From NCBI GenBank assembly GCA_020634755.1, contig JACKBC010000017.1, positions 59,851-123,850 of the forward strand: 64,000 nt of DNA. The letters are read 5' to 3'. The translations under genes were made by a program, and so were the position numbers. Numbering within the stretch: the first letter of the stretch is position 1; each line of letters opens with the position of its first letter. The stretch comes from Caldilineaceae bacterium. Its GTDB lineage: Bacteria > Chloroflexota > Anaerolineae > Caldilineales > Caldilineaceae. Below are positions 60,901 through 64,000 of the stretch, piece after piece. The notes under the pieces were generated by a model, which was not told the origin of the DNA, ran no database searches, and was given only the letters and a program-made list of their open reading frames with translations.

Positions 60901-61452
60901 ACCTTCCAATCTGAGCTAGATGACCTGCAAACGTATATGCCGGCGGTCCAACAGTTCTCGCTGGCCCTGGCCATGCAGATACAGCACGCCACGCGTCGCT
61001 TGCAGAGCTATGCCGAAACGACCGCTGAATTGCCCGTCTGCTTCAGCCACGGCGACTACACCTACACGCAGCTCATCTTTGATGAGAATACGTGTGGCCT
61101 GGTCGATTTCGATACGGTCTGCCAGGCCGAACCGGCGCTGGATTTGGGCCAATTCCTGGCCTACATGCGCTTGGCCGCTCGCAAAGCGGAAGACGGCATT
61201 CTGGCCAAAGGCGGCGAGCCCATTGCTCTGGATGTAGATGCCCTGAGTGAGCAATTTATCGAGATGTACATTCACACCGCCGAGTTGGGCAGCAAAGACG
61301 CAGAACAGTTGCGGGCCCGCGTGGCAGCCTACGAGGTGATCAGCCTGATGCGCATTACGCTGCACAGCTGGCAAAAGATGAAGAGCAGCCGTTTGGAAGT
61401 CGCCGCCGCATTGTTAGAAGAGCGCGTGGCCGCGCTGCCCATCGTGAAATAA
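57964..61452 (+). CDS. ABC exporter fused to a C-terminal APH-type kinase domain
   Basis: 1162 aa from the ATG at 57964, with GGGAG 11 bases upstream; earlier in-frame codons lie in element C7. Residues 45-360 are a six-helix exporter domain (YNLRTALYKHLQRLSLAFHD). The ATPase has Walker A GHTGAGKST near 441, signature SLSGGQKQRIAIARAF near 544, Walker B ILILDEPTTGLD near 565 and an H-loop ISHDF. Residues 650-1150 are kinase-like: repeated N-lobe strands (RCKPGKASF, QHRCVLRYEV), a catalytic loop SHGDYTYTQLIF near 1026, and a metal loop LVDFDT. All sites look intact. The cargo and the phosphate acceptor are unknown; export of a phosphorylated molecule, or phosphorylation-gated export, is inference. 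Confidence 0.88.
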   Translation: MRIALKPLFQRTPQSDHTVKALPDSATAGHVAETAQTQQPRRDTLGYIIRLFSRHLPGQRKLLLLALLMLVIEATMSIYEEYPLSYLVDFLLGNRSALVTAGTFSAFISERYLTVLLLTITIVVMAMINSLGDSMAEIFLARVGQMLSYNLRTALYKHLQRLSLAFHDQRRTGDILTRITGDVDEVEDFVIGSLSDIVGSLLILAGTLAVLFYTSWQIALLALVIVPMMAVVSNYFSKRIKKAAKTQRACEGELASASQEMLASIRVIQTYSRGDYELNRFAEHNQKNMAAAFRLAVLQARFSWVVSVSQSLATSGTVWLCLWLLDYGAITIGTLVFFTRLIEKMFKPTRKIIKEWNTIAKVYASVERIGELLDRKPTVSDSPNALPAPAFRGHIQFHKVDFFYPANSDLSGDKTVRHQERQALTDVNFAVAPGDVMALVGHTGAGKSTIIQLLPRLYDPTSGRVLIDGADIRNFTLESLRDQISVVLQETTLFTGSVADNIAYGRTDATREDIIQAAIQANAHGFIEKLPNGYDTVLGERGASLSGGQKQRIAIARAFIRNTPILILDEPTTGLDAESAELVLLALRLLMRGKTTIIISHDFKLVRHADNIVVLKEGKIKQTGTHRQLLEQDGIYANLYIKQFGEIKSAEEEGDNSLYDLLQSPEFRHRWSTIGTAFDGDVMQSYLQNVMVGAGNEQYRIVRCKPGKASFLAEEGCVLRYSLQLEQAESKERQAALVLARIFATAEEAEIYVRQRLNPLVAQMRGRPEIVPFAHPVAFIDDLNMAVSVFPIDGELPALIASTDHQQMTEFFQKALGDDGDMPMQIEDCTIEAGHYGRQHRCVLRYEVNGRLRNAANADHGNPQPMQQVVYGKIAADDRCKIVGAVLSSLQWRLRQVQTKRQFRLPRIRGYWPDTGLILLESIPGKPQISEMLQAHIASADAAELPSIPTNLSLTEALQDCARVASALHKVNIQFSETRTFQSELDDLQTYMPAVQQFSLALAMQIQHATRRLQSYAETTAELPVCFSHGDYTYTQLIFDENTCGLVDFDTVCQAEPALDLGQFLAYMRLAARKAEDGILAKGGEPIALDVDALSEQFIEMYIHTAELGSKDAEQLRARVAAYEVISLMRITLHSWQKMKSSRLEVAAALLEERVAALPIVK

Positions 61453-61618
61453 ATGAGGGGTGTGCATACATATTGCAGTCGGGTAAGGGCGGGCGAGCGT
61501 GCGTCGCACTGCCCAGAAGAACAGCCGTCATGCAGCCGCCTTGGCGGGTCGTGCGTCGCACGTAGGGCCACGTACCATTTCCACTCGAGCAGCGCATTAT
61601 GCACACCCCTCAAATAAA
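61448..61618. mobile_element. Element E, 15-bp inverted ends and 6-bp target duplication
   Basis: A 159-bp element at 61454-61612 with perfect ends TGAGGGGTGTGCATA and TATGCACACCCCTCA, flanked by AATAAA on both sides. The left AATAAA contains the stop codon of the ABC-kinase gene. Inside is a pair of GTGCGTCGCAC words. No coding capacity. Confidence 0.85.
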
Positions 61619-61678
61619 TCGGCTCAACGAAATCTTGTGCGATATGCCTGTCGCACCTACAAACAAGGAAACTTAACC

Positions 61679-63205
61679 ATGAACGCAACAGCCATTGTCC
61701 AAAACGAGACCCAAAAAGAAGCCCCAACAGAATCGGCCAATCCCGAAATGATAAACCAAGATCAATTCGACGCCCCGGAATGGCTCACCAATGCCATGAA
61801 CGCGCAGGCCATCGCCAGTGGGCTCAAGCAGCACTCGCCCGAATTCGCCTCGGGCCAGTTCACATTCATCAGCAGCGAGATTCACCGTCTGCGCTTGCGG
61901 GATGGAGAGACGTTCTGGAGCGGCATCTGCCATTTGACCTTTAGCGATGCCATGCACCGCGAACCGCGTACCGAATCCCTCTTCTGCATGTTGATCCCTG
62001 AAGGCCAGCCGGAACCGGCCGCGCCGACCGAGACCGTCCCCTTTGGCGCAGAGAATTGGCGCTGCTATTTACCCGAGTTGCGCCTTGAACTGTCCATGCG
62101 GCCACAAGGCGCCAAACTAGACGCATTGGCAGATTTGACCGACCCCAATACGGCTCGGCATCTGCTGGAAACCAGCATTCAGGCCAGCGGCAATCCAGCC
62201 TATCGCAACTTGCGCATTGAGTCGTGCCAACCGCAAATCATGCGCTACAAACCGGGCAGCCGCTGCACCATTCTGTATCACCTGGACTACAGCTCCACGC
62301 TGGCCGCAGAAAACGCTTGGCCCAACGTGGTGGTGGCTAAAACGCATCACGGCGATAAGGGCAAAATTGCTTATGACGGTATGGTGGCGCTCTGGCAGTC
62401 GCCGCTGCGTGCCAGCGGCACCGTCGCCATTGCCGAACCGCTGGCCTATTTCCCCGAATCGCGCGTATTGGTGCAAGGGCCCATTCACGAAGAGATGACG
62501 CTCAAAGAGTTAATCCAAAAGGTGCTGGCCGCCCATGATGCGGATAAGACGGCGCAACACGCGCTGCTTCACGACTATCTGCGCAAAACGGCCGCCGGCT
62601 TGGCCGAACTGCACCAGTGTGGGGCATACTGTGGCGACGTTGTCACCTGGGACGATGAGCTGACCGAAGTGTTTGAGAGCCGAGATACGCTGGACACCGT
62701 GCTGCCTAATCTGACCATTTTCACGGATGATCTGATCGGTCGTCTGCAAAAAGCGGCCCAAAGATGGCCAGCCGATGCGCTGGTCCCAACCCACCGCAGC
62801 TTCCGACCGGCACAGGTATTGCTCCATCAAGGCGACATCGGCTTTATTGATTTCGATGGCTTCTGCCAGGCCGAACCGGCCATGGATCTGGCGCTCTTTA
62901 TGACCACCGTCAAAAACATGGCGCGCATCAAGCAGAAAGGCGACAGCAATGCCAACGCACAGGCCGACCCAGCAACCATATCGCCTGCGCAGATCGAGCG
63001 CCTCGACCTGGCCGAAGCGATCTGCGAATTTTTCCTGACCGAATATGAAAAGCACGCCACCGCCTCTCGCACCCGCATTGCCCTGTGGGAATCATTGCAG
63101 CTGCTGTCTCTGCTGCTGGGCTCCTGGAAAAAACTCAAGCTGGACCGGCTGGCCTACTGCCAGTTTATGCTGGAACGGCATTTGGAGCGACACCAGTTGG
63201 CGTAA
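61679..63205 (+). CDS. Kinase-fold protein related to the fusion's kinase domain, degenerate catalytic loop
   Basis: 508 aa from the ATG at 61679, with AAGGAAA 9 bases upstream. It resembles the C-terminal part of the upstream fusion: N-lobe IMRYKPGSRCTILYHLDY, Lys in VVVAKTHHGDKGK, then VPTHRSFRPAQVLLHQGDIG and FIDFDGFCQAEPAMDLALF. The catalytic HGD reads HRS, so the Asp that activates the acceptor hydroxyl is missing, while the metal-binding DFD is kept. It may be a pseudokinase partner or a kinase with a shifted mechanism. It is co-directional with the fusion and separated only by element E. Confidence 0.82.
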   Translation: MNATAIVQNETQKEAPTESANPEMINQDQFDAPEWLTNAMNAQAIASGLKQHSPEFASGQFTFISSEIHRLRLRDGETFWSGICHLTFSDAMHREPRTESLFCMLIPEGQPEPAAPTETVPFGAENWRCYLPELRLELSMRPQGAKLDALADLTDPNTARHLLETSIQASGNPAYRNLRIESCQPQIMRYKPGSRCTILYHLDYSSTLAAENAWPNVVVAKTHHGDKGKIAYDGMVALWQSPLRASGTVAIAEPLAYFPESRVLVQGPIHEEMTLKELIQKVLAAHDADKTAQHALLHDYLRKTAAGLAELHQCGAYCGDVVTWDDELTEVFESRDTLDTVLPNLTIFTDDLIGRLQKAAQRWPADALVPTHRSFRPAQVLLHQGDIGFIDFDGFCQAEPAMDLALFMTTVKNMARIKQKGDSNANAQADPATISPAQIERLDLAEAICEFFLTEYEKHATASRTRIALWESLQLLSLLLGSWKKLKLDRLAYCQFMLERHLERHQLA

Positions 63206-63206
63206 A

Positions 63207-63459
63207 AGAGAGTAGAGGAGTGGAGGAGTGGAGGAGTAGAAGAGTAGAGGAGTGGAGGAGTAGGGAGTCAATGTCATTTAGGTAAGGCCGCTTCCAGTGC
63301 GCCGCACGGCATGCCACGCGAATGTGAGGACCAAAATGGCGGACACCGTGCGACGCACTTTTCGCTCACTTAACGACATTGAGTAGGGAGTTGCGAGACC
63401 GTTACTCCTCCACTCCTCTACTCCTCCACTCATCTATCACACATCTTGGAGAACAGATT
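63207..63459. repeat. GAGTAGAGGAGTGGAGGAGT inverted repeat split by element D2
   Basis: Purine-rich arm 63207-63267 and its complement at 63403-63430 form a long inverted repeat; 20 bases match exactly. Element D2 is inserted at the inner edge of the left arm. The same repeat type is found in frame at 44805-44839. Confidence 0.75.
63260..63390. mobile_element. Family D element, copy D2, with exact 8-bp target duplication
   Basis: A 115-bp element at 63268-63382 with ends TCAATGTCATTTAG and CTTAACGACATTGA, flanked on both sides by GTAGGGAG. The same length as D1 at 39488, with which it shares about 90% of bases. No coding capacity, so it must be moved by a transposase encoded elsewhere. Confidence 0.9.
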
Positions 63460-64000
63460 ATGTCAACCATTGCCGAAATTATGTGCGGCGAGCGCGGAAT
63501 TGAAGGTGTGCAGCAGCTCTTGACAGCGGATTCAGTTCGAGACGTGGTGCAAAGCATGTTGCAACCAACTGCCGTGCTACAGGCCTGCCACTTGCGGCGC
63601 GCCAAGTTCAAGCCGGGTCGCAAACTGACCGCGTACTATGATGCCGAGATCGGTGGCGTCCCACAGACCAATGGTCCCATTGGACGTCCAGCGGTGCGCC
63701 CCTTGGCCGTCACGTGGACACACCCTGGCACGCCACACAAATTGGCCGCCACAGAAGGCGTGCTGGGCATAGAAATCCAGCAGCGCGGATTGGCGGCGCC
63801 GTTTGCCCGGCTCATCTGCGATCGGCCCGACGTCAACATGCACGTACAGGTGGCGCCATTCGACCCCATTTATCCCCACCTGGCCCGGCTCATGGATTCA
63901 GACTACGCGCGCGAGAGATCGGGCGCTTACACAGACCGCAACAGCCACTGGACCGTAACGCCCATTCGCTATCGGCCGCGGCAACGTCACGTTTTACGGT
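63460..64000 (+). CDS. Third kinase-fold-type protein, cut by the window edge
   Basis: 180 codons are readable from the ATG at 63460 (GGAGA 10 bases upstream) with no stop before the edge. It begins MSTIAEIMCGERGIEGVQQL and has N-lobe segments parallel to those of the fusion: HLRRAKFKPGRKLTAYYDAE against RCKPGKASF, and VQVAPFDPIYPHLARLMD against VSVFPIDGELPALI, then RPRQRHVL against GRQHRCVL. The catalytic half would lie beyond the window. A third tandem paralogue of the same kinase family is likely. Confidence 0.75.
   Translation, partial: MSTIAEIMCGERGIEGVQQLLTADSVRDVVQSMLQPTAVLQACHLRRAKFKPGRKLTAYYDAEIGGVPQTNGPIGRPAVRPLAVTWTHPGTPHKLAATEGVLGIEIQQRGLAAPFARLICDRPDVNMHVQVAPFDPIYPHLARLMDSDYARERSGAYTDRNSHWTVTPIRYRPRQRHVLR

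Noticed and set aside
61499..61678. 60-codon extension of the second kinase-like protein
   Set aside because: It is the translation of element E; AAGGAAA before the ATG at 61679 marks the real start.

Overview
The window is typical of a high-GC, free-living heterotroph of the phylum Chloroflexota, probably Caldilineae/Anaerolineae-like. This is inferred from the gene mix: carbohydrate ABC uptake sets without their own ATPase, Thr/Pro-rich lipoproteins with TPTPTP linkers, secreted proteins ending in a YLPVL-type tail, several phytanoyl/2OG dioxygenases, beta-propeller proteins and a Sco/PCuAC copper cluster. No rRNA, tRNA, CRISPR array, prophage, plasmid gene or transposase gene was seen.

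Layout. 0-9.5 kb: LysR regulator and a catabolic run (DapA-like aldolase, GH3 hexosaminidase, agmatinase-type ureohydrolase, propeller protein, GH140-like hydrolase), closed by a convergent 2OG oxygenase. 9.6-12.2 kb: VapBC-type toxin-antitoxin pair, aldo/keto reductase, 20-codon mini-ORF, GNAT-like protein. 13-18 kb: amidohydrolase, SH3 lipoprotein, nucleotidyltransferase-like protein, MDR dehydrogenase, small conserved protein. 18-25 kb: large VWA membrane protein, CAP-domain protein, XRE/MmyB-like regulator, SerC. 25-32 kb: membrane-anchored PLD protein, sugar ABC set (SBP and two permeases), DsrE-like protein, ModAB without ModC. 32-36 kb: WD40 protein, BNR propeller, DUF442 phosphatase-like protein. 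36-39 kb: PCuAC, cytochrome c and Sco1, a copper delivery/respiratory assembly cluster. 39.6-43.7 kb: DUF2237 protein, Znu/Mnt-type metal ABC transporter, Crp/Fnr regulator. 43.7-52 kb: O-antigen-ligase-like protein, S9 peptidase, NudC, class II aldolase, secreted lamin-like protein. 52-57 kb: second sugar ABC set and PhyH dioxygenase. 58-64 kb: ABC exporter fused to a kinase domain, followed by at least two related kinase-fold proteins, the last running off the window.

The strongest unexplained signal is between and inside the genes. The intergenic DNA is packed with short palindromic elements (about 80-160 bp) with terminal inverted repeats. I distinguish at least six families (A-F below): A (80 bp, ends GACTTACGCA), B (92 bp, ends like TAACTCACGTTACGCA), C (88 bp, ends ATCAGTA..CGCAACGG, eight copies), D (115 bp, ends TCAATGTC, 8-bp target duplication), E (159 bp, 15-bp inverted ends, 6-bp duplication) and F (106 bp, flanked by TA, inserted inside a B copy whose empty form is also in the window). 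Other palindromic repeats sit in frame inside coding genes (O-antigen ligase, S9 peptidase) or supply the ends of proteins (LysR, ZnuC, a copper-cluster membrane protein, the SH3 lipoprotein signal peptide). No transposase that could move them is encoded here.

The second item of interest is the 58-64 kb locus, where an ABC exporter carries a C-terminal APH-type kinase domain and is followed by diverged paralogues of that domain, one of which has lost the catalytic HGD aspartate.
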